Assembly (NCBI GenBank): GCA_947495135.1
Contig: CANLXN010000001.1
Coordinates: 124,001-188,000, forward strand
From: an uncultured Flavobacteriaceae bacterium
GTDB lineage: Bacteria; Bacteroidota; Bacteroidia; Flavobacteriales; Flavobacteriaceae
Direction: 5' to 3'
Length of the DNA stretch: 64,000 nucleotides
The notes below the pieces were generated by a model, which saw only the letters and a program-made list of their open reading frames with translations, searched no databases and was not told where the DNA came from. Below are positions 28,601-37,146 of the stretch, piece after piece (the stretch's first letter is position 1; every line of letters begins with the position of its first letter). The translations under genes were made by a program, and so were the position numbers.

Positions 28601-28659
28601 ACTATTTACAATTAGAAGGAAAAGGTACGATCAAAACATTTCATGTGATTATAAGATAG
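25612..28659 (+). CDS. T9SS-secreted right-handed beta-helix protein with fibronectin/HYR modules
   Basis: About 1,015 residues. The start appears to be TTG at 25612, giving MKKNLLTLLMALLCASHTFA; another TTG lies two codons earlier and no ATG precedes the signal peptide. Residues ~22-650 are a choice-of-anchor beta-helix (IYVDLNATPGGDGTSWSSAFQDLQSAVN; repeated SxFxNN, CxFxNN rungs). Next come a cysteine-bearing FN3-like module (~665-770), a HYR-type module (~780-930) and a type A T9SS sorting domain (LTVYPNPANQFISI ... SGSYYLQLEGKGTIKTFHVIIR). It is probably a surface adhesin or polysaccharide-binding protein. Stand-alone gene. Confidence 0.85.
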   Translation: MKKNLLTLLMALLCASHTFATDIYVDLNATPGGDGTSWSSAFQDLQSAVNASGMNDFILIAEGIYRPEAEIEIGHALSLKGGYPTGGGAQDISVYTTQIQADFDPNDLLLNIFDISSDASVFMEGIRFFNTIRVMETRSDLVLNEIGFEGGTGRSIRFNAPVAMCVITNSLFSDNEDALISESSVNGPETLIITNTVFENGSGRILLFGDDQLDLRLTNCILRNYNTADQTLLQISTANVTMDNFLVENNQVGTGRIMLHSDGNLHIKDSSFINNTGDGTLCVQSFDGVVLIENSDFSNNTAIGSAFPKPVFNINDSELTAINCSFNNNYAEGSQPDAVAAIRSDDLNAMMTFEGCEFKNNQAVGSIAYIVDVSYGASLVVNNCLFDGNIGDTNNAINMFSNIGAVLTNNTFKNHNTDDFLIDWSNNILGDIQLENNLFMNNDFTEIDIDRAANGIFANNVFKGAAELRIDRVTNATFTKDIFTGNTGGEVFIVLDESEAILDNVVMISAKPSGTHKVIESRIDASAQILNSSFSAASFNDTHVFIDFNEGLPSSIQNSIVWSGSSLTQEAIDASTNVTVDYSLLKGLNPSGTGNLNGTQASNAPVFAGPSVFDIRELDCSPTVNSGSNAQSTQSTDQSGNPRVFETTVDMGGYELQIPENSTCTAPVLPSCVSIIEPINGDVEVDTLTSISWENSTNAIGYLVSIGTTSGGVEIVNNDDVGSMTTYNPTIDLPDGATIYVTITPYNAVGSAANCAEASFTTRNAFNVVAMCKNYVAELDATGNVIVEASDVDNGSFDPDGAVTLAIDNSEFDCSNIGFNLVTLTVTDSDNNETTCQATVQVVDSTSPAITCPSSPILVGGVSEFVLPDYVVLGEVSVNDNCSGVTYIQTPEEGTLIGEGDTIVTIAATDTSGNEITCEFTVNVDPNLGMENLENLSSLTVYPNPANQFISIANPNHLDVSKASLFDITGRLVQVAYFSQNADHTSINLDEQASGSYYLQLEGKGTIKTFHVIIR

Positions 28660-28887
28660 ACGTGCATGCCTACATGAATTAATTCTGTTGGAGGAATAGT
28701 CTTAAAGCTTCTAATTGTTCAGGACCTCGCGAATAGTTACGGCTTTTTTTAATCTGTACAGATCTTTGGGGGGTATGCTAATAAAATAAAAAACAACGGT
28801 ATCATATTATTGTTTAGTTTTGTTTGTAGATAAATCAACAGAATTTGTAAAATAGGGAGAGAACAAAATATCCTTAAAACTTAGACT

Positions 28888-29781
28888 ATGAAGAACGTAT
28901 TAATTTGTTTCGTATTTTTTATTGCTGCAGGTAGCATTCATGCCCAAGATTACATCGATTTAATAAAAGTGTCACACAATAGAGCCACCATGGGCAATGT
29001 GGATACTGATGCAGAGACCGATGTGAGTAACACCAACGCAGAAGTTTATTTCCCAGTGCCGCTTTCAGATAAAGCAGTTGTAATTGCAGGATTTACTTAT
29101 GAAAATACCCGACTCGGATTAGGGTTTACAGACGATAGAACAAATTTAATAATGACTAGGCTCAATCTTGGGCTCAAGTTAAAGCATGGAAATAATTGGA
29201 GTGGTACTTATGTCGCACTACCTAAGTTTGCATCCGATTTTGATGGGATAGGAGGAGACGATTTTCAAGTTGGAGGTCTTGCATTATTTGAAAAGAAATA
29301 CAATACCAAATATGGGCTTAAGTTTGGAGCTTATATGTCTTCTGAAAATTTCGGTACTACATTAACTCCGCTTATTGGTTTGTGGTATAAATCTAAAAAT
29401 AGTAAGTTCTACATTAATGCAACGCTGCCTATTCGTGCCGATGCAAATTATTCACTGACCGAAAAATTTAGCCTTGGTGCAAACCTTCTTACCTCGGTAA
29501 AATCTTACAATTTAGCCGAAACAGATTCTCAATTCTATGTACAAGAAGAGTCTATTCGTTTCGCTCTATTTGCAGCATATGGATTTCTTGATAACAACTT
29601 AATTCTTAGAGGAAAGGTTGGTCTGGATACTACAGATTACGGTGCTTATAACGAAGGCGATACTGTTGGATTGCAAGTGCTTACTTTTCAAGTGGGAGGT
29701 GATGATCGCAATAGGCTCAATTCAGAGTTTGAGAGTGCACTCTTTTTTGGATTTGATCTTATTTTCAGAGCAGACCTTTAA
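28888..29781 (+). CDS. Outer-membrane beta-barrel protein (DUF6268-like)
   Basis: A 297-residue exported protein with signal peptide MKNVLICFVFFIAAGSIHAQ followed by alternating amphipathic strands ending in aromatics (VVIAGFTYENTRLGL, SGTYVALPKFASDF, YGLKFGAYMSS, LFFGFDLIFRADL). Ending in an aromatic-rich strand is typical of outer-membrane barrels. The length and pattern match the DUF6268 family of Bacteroidota. No partner gene nearby. A TAGTTTTG element at 28815-28822 is a possible -7 sequence, without a clear -33. Confidence 0.65.
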   Translation: MKNVLICFVFFIAAGSIHAQDYIDLIKVSHNRATMGNVDTDAETDVSNTNAEVYFPVPLSDKAVVIAGFTYENTRLGLGFTDDRTNLIMTRLNLGLKLKHGNNWSGTYVALPKFASDFDGIGGDDFQVGGLALFEKKYNTKYGLKFGAYMSSENFGTTLTPLIGLWYKSKNSKFYINATLPIRADANYSLTEKFSLGANLLTSVKSYNLAETDSQFYVQEESIRFALFAAYGFLDNNLILRGKVGLDTTDYGAYNEGDTVGLQVLTFQVGGDDRNRLNSEFESALFFGFDLIFRADL

Positions 29782-30015
29782 TTCTTAAAGTACTAGAGCA
29801 TTCATATTAGACGAAAACGGTTTAAGACCGTTGGTTGCATTTAGGTGCCTGGGTGTTCATTTTATATAGTTTTCAGATTAATTGGTCTCAAAGTTTTCGC
29901 GAAAAGGGAATAATTACGTAGGTTGAGTCGAGATGTATCTTTTAGTTTAATTCTTAATAGTTCCTTTGTAATTGGGTCTCAACACTTTTAATACCAATCC
30001 GAACCCCATGTGTTT

Positions 30016-30693
30016 ATGAAGCATCTGAAAAACAAAACTTCAAAAACAAAGAAACCATGGCCAACAAAAGAGGCGATGGAGCAGGTTTATAAAATGAACC
30101 TGTGGGGAGAAAATGACTCGGGATTTTATTCTGGTATAGGGTCGCATAACCCAGAGATTGTAAATCCATATGTGAACGCCGTAAAGCTGTTTTTTACTTC
30201 TTTTGAAAGCCCTCCTGTGGTATGCGATTTAGGTTGTGGGGATTTTAATGTGGGAAGGCAGTTGGTTGCAGCTACAAAGAAGTACGTCGCGGTAGATATT
30301 GTAAAAGACCTCATCCATCGGAATAAGGAAAAGTTCAAAGTCGAAAATTTAGAATTTCAGTGTTTGGATATCGCGGTAGACAGTTTGCCTGCTGGAGATT
30401 GTGCCATACTAAGACAAGTCTTACAGCACCTTTCGAATGAAGAAATCCAAAATATACTTAGAAAGTTAGTCCACTATAAATATGTGCTCTTAACGGAGCA
30501 TATTCCAGTGGGAACTTTTGAACCCAATAAAGATATTATTTCTGGGCAAGGAATAAGACTGAAAAAGCAAAGTGGATTAAATTTATTAGCTCCTCCATTC
30601 AATTTTAAGGTAAAAGAAAAGAGAGAATTATTGTCTTTTGCTTTAAATGATGGCAATGGAAAGATTGTCACTACCATGTACAAAATATTATAA
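30016..30693 (+). CDS. Class I SAM-dependent methyltransferase
   Basis: About 225 residues starting at ATG 30016 (a GTG at 30010 would add two). The SAM-binding motif I is VVCDLGCGDFNVGRQL near 75-90 and the acidic strand-2 end is YVAVDIVKDL. The motif IV region is CAILRQVLQHLSNEEI, unusual in having RQVLQHL. The rest is a Rossmann fold with no accessory domain. The substrate is unknown; the shape recalls glycosylation or small-molecule methyltransferases. A converging gene follows. Confidence 0.75.
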   Translation: MKHLKNKTSKTKKPWPTKEAMEQVYKMNLWGENDSGFYSGIGSHNPEIVNPYVNAVKLFFTSFESPPVVCDLGCGDFNVGRQLVAATKKYVAVDIVKDLIHRNKEKFKVENLEFQCLDIAVDSLPAGDCAILRQVLQHLSNEEIQNILRKLVHYKYVLLTEHIPVGTFEPNKDIISGQGIRLKKQSGLNLLAPPFNFKVKEKRELLSFALNDGNGKIVTTMYKIL

Positions 30694-30712
30694 GCTAGGC
30701 GGATGTTGTACA

Positions 30713-30730
30713 GATACTGAAAGCAGTATC
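30713..30730. terminator. Short hairpin between converging genes
   Basis: GATACTG (30713-30719) and CAGTATC (30724-30730) form a perfect 7-bp stem with loop AAAG between two converging stop codons. There is no T-run, so it is only a candidate bidirectional terminator. Confidence 0.35.
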
Positions 30731-30977
30731 AATTAGACGTATTGGGCGCTTCGTCGAACTCTTTTCGTTTACCATCCATCCAATTCTGCATTGCGTTAGA
30801 ATTTGGTGAAACCATTAGTTCTTTCATTTTTTGCATCGCTTCCAGATGGGCTTCATCGTTTTTCTTGAACATCTCCATTCCATGCTGTTTGCTCATTTCA
30901 GCAATTTCCTCGAAAGTATTAGCGTGAAATTCTTCTTCACATGCACCTCCCAATTGTCTGCAAGTCATCGTTTTCAT
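30729..30977 (-). CDS. DUF1059 small protein
   Basis: An 82-residue protein beginning MKTMTCRQLGGACEEEFHANTFEEIAEMSKQHGMEMF, the DUF1059 signature with two conserved cysteines (C6, C13) and the HGMEM segment. The C-terminal ~45 residues are helical and acidic. DUF1059 proteins are small, widespread and of unknown function. Stand-alone. Confidence 0.8.
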   Translation of the reverse strand: MKTMTCRQLGGACEEEFHANTFEEIAEMSKQHGMEMFKKNDEAHLEAMQKMKELMVSPNSNAMQNWMDGKRKEFDEAPNTSN

Positions 30978-31043
30978 AAAAAATTAGATTGAATTTGTTA
31001 CTGACTAAGATAATAGAAATTTCTCAAGTCTGAATAGTACGTT

Positions 31044-31265
31044 CTAGAGGTCGTTGCTTGCCAACATCAAATACCAAGCGTTCTTCTTTAAGGGCTTTAA
31101 TTTCCTTTCGTATCTGTTTAAATAGGTAGGCAGCTTATTCTCCATGGTAACCATTCCTTTACCATACACATCCACAAGATACACCTGCTGCTCTTGCATT
31201 CCTTCTTTAATCCACGCTTTTCCTGCTTTTAGATCACCTTTTCTAGCTATGACGAGTTGACTGGC
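31044..31265 (-). pseudogene. Coding-like remnant without a start
   Basis: On the minus strand an open frame, not marked by any start codon upstream, reads AASQLVIARKGDLKAGKAW..IKEGMQEQQVYLVDVYGKG..MVTMENKLPTYLNRYERK..LKPLKKNAWYLMLASNDL and ends at TAG 31044-31046. Composition and charge pattern look protein-like. The first ATG leaves only ~50 residues. I read it as the 3' end of a decayed gene lying directly after the lipoprotein gene; a short real gene from the internal ATG is possible. Confidence 0.4.
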
Positions 31266-31267
31266 CG

Positions 31268-31657
31268 CTACGGCTCGATAATTAAATCGTCCGTAATTAC
31301 CAACGTATAGACAAAATCTGCGTTTAATGGATCACTTTCAATCCACAACTCGTTAAGGATTTGTTCCTGTTGATAGGCAAGAACTAAATTATTTTCATCA
31401 TCTAATTTGAATAGTTTTAGAGTTTCAAAAGCATCGTTTTCGGATGGAGTTAAAGCACCGTCCGAATTAAAAGAACTGCCTATTATTAGGTTCGATTGGG
31501 TTTCAATCAATTCTTGGTTATTCGATTCGGTTACAAATATTAAATCGATGCTAGAATTGTTCTGAATGGCGTAATCTGTTCGCAATATAATATTGTCATT
31601 TTCGCATTGAGTAGCCATTAAGATAGGGGCGAGGAGAATTAAAAATAATTTTTTCAT
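31268..31657 (-). CDS. Small lipoprotein, unknown
   Basis: A 129-residue protein from Met 31657 (MKKLFLILLAPILMATQC). The signal peptide has an unusual lipobox (MATQC), acylation being plausible at that Cys. The mature part is acidic with no recognised domain (DLIFVTESNNQELIETQSNL, FVYTLVITDDLIIEP). An upstream in-frame ATG at 31684 would add nine polar residues and break the signal peptide shape. Stand-alone. Confidence 0.55.
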   Translation of the reverse strand: MKKLFLILLAPILMATQCENDNIILRTDYAIQNNSSIDLIFVTESNNQELIETQSNLIIGSSFNSDGALTPSENDAFETLKLFKLDDENNLVLAYQQEQILNELWIESDPLNADFVYTLVITDDLIIEP

Positions 31658-31843
31658 AGAATTGTTTTCTTTATTATAAAACAACTACGATCCTAAAAGT
31701 ACTACTAAGAAATTTGTTTATAACTGTTTGAATAAGAAGTAAGTCTTTGGAGGAACATAATTATACAGATTCTTAAACTATTAATAAACAAGGTGTTGTG
31801 AGGTGAAAGTTTTATGTTTATTAAAATACTATTTCATTATATA

Positions 31844-32359
31844 TTATTCAAAATTTTTAGACATCGCGATAAAGCTAAATACTTCTTTACCAATTTGAAA
31901 TGTGTGATTCCCAATTGCTTGAAACTCATTTTTCTTGTAAAATTTGATGGCCCTTTTGTTGCCTTCCCAGACGGAAAGCCAGATTGCTTGCGATTGTTTT
32001 TCCTTTGCTTTTTCCAAGAGTACCGTCTGTAATTGGAGACCTATTTTTAAAGATAAAAAATCTTTTAGCACATAGATTTTTTGCAATTGGGATGTGTTTT
32101 TACTTTGAACGAATTCCGACGGAGAGTTCAATTTCAGCTTTGCATAACCAACCGGTAGTTGTTCTACGAAAGCGATCCAAAACACATTGTTGTCTTTCTC
32201 TAAACTCCTTTTTATTTTGCCTACCGAAAAGGTGCTGTTGCAATAGTTTAACAAGTCGTTGCGATCTGTAAAAAGATGCTCAAAGGTTTCTGTAAAAGTA
32301 ATACGTCCTAACAAAGCAATAAATGGTGCGTCTGCAGGTGTTGCGATTCTTATTTCCAT
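31844..32359 (-). CDS. GNAT-family N-acetyltransferase
   Basis: A 171-residue protein with the GNAT fold: N-terminal MEIRIATPADAPFIALLGR, strand 4 PVGYAKLKL, motif A region LQKIYVLKDFLSLKIGLQLQTVLLEKAKEK (a poor match to the Q/RxxGxG/A loop: SLKIGLQL) and motif B WLSVWEGNKRAIKFYKKNEFQAIG. It transfers acetyl from acetyl-CoA to an unknown amine. No partner gene. Confidence 0.8.
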   Translation of the reverse strand: MEIRIATPADAPFIALLGRITFTETFEHLFTDRNDLLNYCNSTFSVGKIKRSLEKDNNVFWIAFVEQLPVGYAKLKLNSPSEFVQSKNTSQLQKIYVLKDFLSLKIGLQLQTVLLEKAKEKQSQAIWLSVWEGNKRAIKFYKKNEFQAIGNHTFQIGKEVFSFIAMSKNFE

Positions 32360-32675
32360 ACGGCTAACTTTTCTATGAGCACTTTAAATACAATTTTATG
32401 ATCCATTTAACCCTATTCCATTGATCTTCCCTCCAACTGTTTATATTGTTGGGACGAGTTTGGTAGCTGACAGTCCACAATTAAACTGAAGTCCTGTTTT
32501 TTATTTAAAGATAGAAATTTAATGGAGCCGAGACACGATGGTTTTAATTATCCAGTCTAAAAAAGTAAAACCTGCTTGATAGAAACGAAATAGTTTCCCG
32601 CAAGCAGGTTTCTGAGCAGACTTCGTGAAGTGTTTTTACAAGCACTCATTTAATGCTGCTGCTTTTAGAATTCCA
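32360..32675. other. 316-bp intergenic region
   Basis: It holds a hairpin terminator (32562-32611) for the gene at 32676-33047 and presumably the promoter of the acetyltransferase. Nothing else recognisable. Confidence 0.4.
32562..32611 (-). terminator. Rho-independent terminator of the gene at 32676
   Basis: AAACCTGCTTG (32568-32578) is the exact inverse of CAAGCAGGTTT (32601-32611): an 11-bp stem. Read on the minus strand it is followed by TTTTACTTTTTT. Confidence 0.7.
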
Positions 32676-33047
32676 CTAGCAATTTTCTGTTTGAATTCCG
32701 GTCCATTTTAAAGTCCAGTTCTTATTAATTGCTGTTTGTACTCTTAAGGGGTTCGATTCGTTTGTGCTTCCTCCTGGTATATTCGAATTTGGATCGTCCG
32801 TCCATCTTAAATAAACTGTAAACCCATTCTGAGTAACGTTGTATAAACAGTTCAGACCATTTAAATGCCATTGCCAACCTCCCGGTCCTTCAATGGTTAC
32901 TAAATAATGTGGAGGTGTAGAAAAACCGCAGTTCGATGTATCCACGTTAATTCTCATTCCGGCGATGGGATCGTTGGCGCCTAAATAATCGATCCAGTCG
33001 TTTTGATTTGTTTGCGGTGAAGTGGTTCCTTGCGAAATGTGTAACAT
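32676..33047 (-). CDS. Small beta-rich protein, unknown
   Basis: A 123-residue protein without a signal peptide. It contains a possible animal-like beta-sandwich pattern (GMRINVDTSNCGFSTPPHYLVTIEGPGGWQWHLNGLNCLYNVTQNGFTVYLRW, WTLKWTGIQTENC), with four cysteines that may form disulfides. I recall similar repeats in invertebrate and cyanobacterial proteins of unknown function but cannot name them. It has its own terminator and is monocistronic. Confidence 0.5.
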   Translation of the reverse strand: MLHISQGTTSPQTNQNDWIDYLGANDPIAGMRINVDTSNCGFSTPPHYLVTIEGPGGWQWHLNGLNCLYNVTQNGFTVYLRWTDDPNSNIPGGSTNESNPLRVQTAINKNWTLKWTGIQTENC

Positions 33048-33318
33048 ATTATTTTTGTTTTATTAAATTTTACCTACTCTAGTCAATTTTCGGCTACCTT
33101 GAAGGTCAAAAGTAACCCCTGCATGACGCCGTCCCATCTCCAATTCTAGGAGCAGTAGACTCGAGTGGAAGAACTGCTAGTTTGAAGATGTTACTGGAAA
33201 TTACTCTGTGCTAAAAAGAAGTCGTTGCGAGTATGACTAGCGATGAGCCCTTTCAGTTAAATAGGTAAAGGATTTTTATATTAAAATAACCTTAAAGAAT
33301 GTTTTAAGCTTTTAAAAA

Positions 33319-34530
33319 CTAGTTTGAGTCTCTTTTAACTTTAGGAAGCTTAAAGTATTGATTGGTACTATGGGTCAACTTATTTTTTATTTTTCTGAAA
33401 TTTTCTTCACTCGGTTTGAGGTCGATGTATTTGTCTATGATGCTGCTTCTTTTATAAATGAGGAAGGTGTTTTCTGCTTCAGGATTAATTTGATTGAAAT
33501 GAACTTCCGAGCTTTCGTCCTTAAAAGATGGCACAAAGGTGAGAGCCACTTGTTCTAAATCCATTGAAGCACCGAGTTGCTGCAACTCTTGTTGTCTGCT
33601 TTCTCGATCGTAGTTTGCTTCATTTCCATAGACAAAAAATACTTTGAGATATCCCGATTGCTTCTTGCTCAGTTTTTCTAGTAAGAGCAGCCATTCGGTT
33701 ATTTCGGACCAGTTTGGATGGTTTCCTACAAAATATAAGATCCCGTAATACCAACCATATTTACAAACTGGGCATGTCTTAGTGCCTTTATCTGCACCAA
33801 AAGCATGAAAAGGGGTAAAGGAAATAACGTCTTCACCTATACTTCGTCCTGAAGTGTTATAACTACTATCTTTTTTTGGATAATCAGGAATCTTTAGGCC
33901 AAGTACGATGTTGCGCTCACCAATTTTAAGACCTCCCTTCTCCACAAACCGAATCACTCCACTACCACCTCGATTTTCCATTTTTTGTCGACGCGAAGAA
34001 TTTAGAAGTGGGTCGTCGTCAAAAACAAAATTATCTAAATAGTAGGGTTCCTCCATCAGATCTTCTTTAACACTAAGATGAATATGCGCAGGGTCTTGCC
34101 TATTTGGATATGCTCCTGGCCTAGTAGTGTAAATAGAATAAGCACCTTGCTCGTCGGTTCTTACCCAACCTCGAATGTAGCCATGGGTCTGTCCGAGCTT
34201 ATTTTTCGGCATATTTCGTTCCTCATTTTCCTTAGTTGAGTAAACTCCATTTATATCTGTTTGGTAATAATATAGAATGATATTGGACGCGGGTGTTTTT
34301 CCGTCAATTTGATAAACGGTTCCAGTAAGTAAAATTTTTTCTCCTTTTTGTTTATAGGACGGACTCGTATCCTCGGCAGACAATTGTTTGGGCATTTTAA
34401 AATAAAATGGTGGCGATTTATCAAAATCATTACTTAGAGTCTGAGAGTTGGTTGAATAAGATTTTTGATTACAACTAACCAATGCTAGGCCACATAATAG
34501 AAGAAAGACGGATTGAAAAATTCTTGACAT
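33319..34530 (-). CDS. Lipoprotein with intradiol dioxygenase-like domain fused to a CPVC thioredoxin-like domain
   Basis: A 403-residue lipoprotein (signal to lipobox LVSC, Cys20). Residues ~65-215 look like an intradiol ring-cleavage dioxygenase: ILYYYQTDINGVYS (Tyr ligand ~87-89), GYIRGWVRTDEQGAYSI, RPGAYPN (Tyr141) and DPAHIHLSV (His149/His151), i.e. the Tyr2His2 iron set. Residues ~245-395 have KTCPVCKYGWY (C253/C256) and a thioredoxin-like pattern. The fold of the C-terminal part is inferred from motifs only. Substrate unknown; cell-envelope location is unusual for this enzyme class. Confidence 0.7.
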   Translation of the reverse strand: MSRIFQSVFLLLCGLALVSCNQKSYSTNSQTLSNDFDKSPPFYFKMPKQLSAEDTSPSYKQKGEKILLTGTVYQIDGKTPASNIILYYYQTDINGVYSTKENEERNMPKNKLGQTHGYIRGWVRTDEQGAYSIYTTRPGAYPNRQDPAHIHLSVKEDLMEEPYYLDNFVFDDDPLLNSSRRQKMENRGGSGVIRFVEKGGLKIGERNIVLGLKIPDYPKKDSSYNTSGRSIGEDVISFTPFHAFGADKGTKTCPVCKYGWYYGILYFVGNHPNWSEITEWLLLLEKLSKKQSGYLKVFFVYGNEANYDRESRQQELQQLGASMDLEQVALTFVPSFKDESSEVHFNQINPEAENTFLIYKRSSIIDKYIDLKPSEENFRKIKNKLTHSTNQYFKLPKVKRDSN

Positions 34531-34620
34531 TTTTTGAAGTTTATCAATAAATGTAAGTCTTTAATAGGCTGTTAACCGCTTACTTTAAAGGGAATTGGCT
34601 GTATGGAGTTGAAAATTGGT

Positions 34621-35427
34621 TCACTGGAGTAGGTGAGACCAGTTCTTTCTGTAATGCCGACTCAACCTAACCATTTGACCATTTTGTAACACAGCATCAT
34701 AATCGCCATTACTTCGAGATGTAAGCGTTTCGATTAAATGAGCATTTAAAATAGAAGAACGATGAACTCTTATAAAAATGGTTGGATCCAGTTTGGTTTC
34801 AAATTCTTTTAGAGTCTTGTTGTCTAAAAACTTTTGGTCGCTTGTATAAACTACAGAATACGGTTTGTCTGTTGAAATAAGTTGAACGGAACTGGCTGGA
34901 ATAGGGATAATCTTTGAACCAATTTTCAGTTTTATTTTTTCTGAAAAAGTCTCCACTTTATGAGCCGTTGACCGTTTTGAAACATAAATAGCTGGAAAAA
35001 CGGAATACCATAACAATGCAATATAGAATTGATTTGAAAAAGCAGTTTTAAACATACTAATAAACCGATGTGAAGGCGAGTATATCAATTTACTCACTAA
35101 TACAAATAAGGATGCGAACAATAACAGATGGAGCAAACTAATAGCAATGGCAATTCCTAAATTGAACGGAAACCTTAACAGTTTGTTTTTGGGATTTACA
35201 ATTTTGATGAGTCGGTTTACAAAAACCGTAAGCGGAATGAAAAACAACCATAGGGTATTGTAAAGTAAAGACTCGGATAGATAAAAGCCAGTGTGTTTCA
35301 GTAAACTATAGATATAATCTTGAAGCACCGACAACACAAAAACGAACATTACAATTATGAAGTACAACCGTACACTACCAATTTTTGGTATCCTAAATCG
35401 ATCGTTTATTTGTATGGACTGTTCCAA
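34621..35427 (-). CDS. Membrane-bound LytTR-family transcriptional regulator
   Basis: A 268-residue protein with four predicted transmembrane helices (~20-155: LYFIIVMFVFVLSVL, LLYNTLWLFFIPLTVF, LGIAIAISLLHLLLFASLFVLV, FYIALLWYSVFPAIY) and a C-terminal LytTR DNA-binding domain (~170-268: IPASSVQLISTDKPYSVVYTSDQ, FIRVHRSSILNAHLIETL). It has no receiver domain, so it probably senses through the membrane part. The target genes are not evident; a neighbour on the same strand is a beta-lactamase-fold gene. Confidence 0.85.
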   Translation of the reverse strand: MEQSIQINDRFRIPKIGSVRLYFIIVMFVFVLSVLQDYIYSLLKHTGFYLSESLLYNTLWLFFIPLTVFVNRLIKIVNPKNKLLRFPFNLGIAIAISLLHLLLFASLFVLVSKLIYSPSHRFISMFKTAFSNQFYIALLWYSVFPAIYVSKRSTAHKVETFSEKIKLKIGSKIIPIPASSVQLISTDKPYSVVYTSDQKFLDNKTLKEFETKLDPTIFIRVHRSSILNAHLIETLTSRSNGDYDAVLQNGQMVRLSRHYRKNWSHLLQ

Positions 35428-35537
35428 TTTTAACTGCTAGATTTCAAAGTATATATTATCTGGACCGTCTACATAGTTGAATTTAAACAACTATAGCATT
35501 ACTTAATTAAATCATATTCACCTTTTAAAACGTCGTT

Positions 35538-37016
35538 TTAATTAGTTTCTTTCTCCAACTCTGCTATTTTGTCTGTTAATCGGACGTTATTACCAAATTC
35601 ATTCTCTTGGTTGAGTTCAATGGCCTTTTGGTATTGAATAATCGCGTCATTTATGTTTCCTGATGTTTCGTAGGCTTCTCCGAGGCTATCAAAAACATTC
35701 CAAGATAATGGATAGTCGTAGCTATTCAATTCAAATATACGGATGGCCATGTCATAATTTTCTTTTCTTAAATGAAAATAACCAATATCGTTTAAAATGT
35801 CTTCAAAATCAACTGCATTACCCTCTTCGCTTTTCAGCTGCTCATAGGTCCTTTCGAATAAATTAGCATCCACTTTAAAGGAAACTTGCATTAATTTTTC
35901 ATGAGTAAAAGTTTCTGGATTCTTCAGTTTTTCGTCCGCAAGAAATGCTAGATGGTTGGCAATTTCGTCTACATCAAAAATAGTTGTAAGTCCGTTGGAT
36001 AAAAACACAACACTCAAATTTTGTTCTGGGAAGATGCGGTATGCATTGGTTAGATTACCAGAGAATCCATAAGATGTAGCACCTTCTAAGCTAAATTTTT
36101 TCCAGCCAATGGTAAATAAATCGGTGTTATTGTCGAAAGGAAACTCTTCCCACATTAAGTCCAGGGTTTCCTCTTTTAACAACCTATTATTGTCAAGTTT
36201 ATTACTCCAATCTATAAGTTCACTTAGGGTTAGATTCATTCCGTTGGTAGCGAAGTTATAATCTCCTCCATACGGATGTTCAATAGATAGTTTTCCTATG
36301 GCAAAGGGAAAATAATGAGTGGTACGATGTTTAACAATCTCTCTAGAGTCGCTAGAAAAGAAAACGGTATTAGTGGTGTTACTAAACTGGTTTGGAATAA
36401 TGAAATCTGTTAACGACAATCCGCTTGCTTTTTCAATAATTTCATGTAAAAACCAATAATTGGTCTGATTATATTCATAGCGCTCTCCGGTCTTATACAA
36501 AAGATCTTTTGTGAAGAGTTGTTCTTTTACTTCCTCTTTGGATAAGTCCTTAAAATTTTCGAGTGATTTATAATCGGGCAGTCCAGACGAATGTGTTATT
36601 AAATATTTAATCTGAATGTCCTGCCATTCTTTTGGAAGATTGGGTAGATATTTTGAGATATTATCGTCTAAATTGAGTTTCTTTTGTTCTATTAACTGAA
36701 ATATTCCTACCGTAATAAATAGCTTAGTAATCGAGTATACTCTAAAAATGGTAGAGTCTGTTACTGGAACATTATGCTCGATACTGGCCAACCCATAATT
36801 GTTCCGATGTATTATTTTGTTATTTTTTATAATAGCAACTGTGGCGCCCGGAATACCGTATCTGTCCATAACATTGGTAACGTATTTGTCTATGGCATTT
36901 GCTTCAATGGTTTCGTTTGGTGTTTTTTCTTTACCGAGATTTGGGTCATTCTTGCATGAAAGAAATGAAACAGAAAAAAGTAATGGAATTAGAAAAAGGA
37001 GATAAGATTGTTTCAT
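35538..37016 (-). CDS. Serine hydrolase of the beta-lactamase class C/PBP fold with C-terminal TPR
   Basis: A 492-residue lipoprotein (lipobox FLSC, Cys21). Active-site motifs are SITK (S95-x-x-K98), YNQTNY near 182-187 at the Y-x-N position (with Gln in the third place), and a GFSGN segment near 318 close to the KTG position. The C-terminal ~110 residues are TPR-like (FDSLGEAYETSGNINDAIIQYQKAIELNQ). Such proteins are usually carboxypeptidase or esterase-like enzymes and not antibiotic-resistance factors. Next gene on the strand is LytTR; no overlap. Confidence 0.8.
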   Translation of the reverse strand: MKQSYLLFLIPLLFSVSFLSCKNDPNLGKEKTPNETIEANAIDKYVTNVMDRYGIPGATVAIIKNNKIIHRNNYGLASIEHNVPVTDSTIFRVYSITKLFITVGIFQLIEQKKLNLDDNISKYLPNLPKEWQDIQIKYLITHSSGLPDYKSLENFKDLSKEEVKEQLFTKDLLYKTGERYEYNQTNYWFLHEIIEKASGLSLTDFIIPNQFSNTTNTVFFSSDSREIVKHRTTHYFPFAIGKLSIEHPYGGDYNFATNGMNLTLSELIDWSNKLDNNRLLKEETLDLMWEEFPFDNNTDLFTIGWKKFSLEGATSYGFSGNLTNAYRIFPEQNLSVVFLSNGLTTIFDVDEIANHLAFLADEKLKNPETFTHEKLMQVSFKVDANLFERTYEQLKSEEGNAVDFEDILNDIGYFHLRKENYDMAIRIFELNSYDYPLSWNVFDSLGEAYETSGNINDAIIQYQKAIELNQENEFGNNVRLTDKIAELEKETN

Positions 37017-37146
37017 AGAATAATTAGCTAGAATTAGAGCGGTGGATGTACGTAGGTTAGATGAGATAAAAAAGCTACTTTTTTTATATTTAAAGGTAAA
37101 GATTTAATTGAAAGTAAAGGGGAGTCTTATTGCTATATTAACATTA

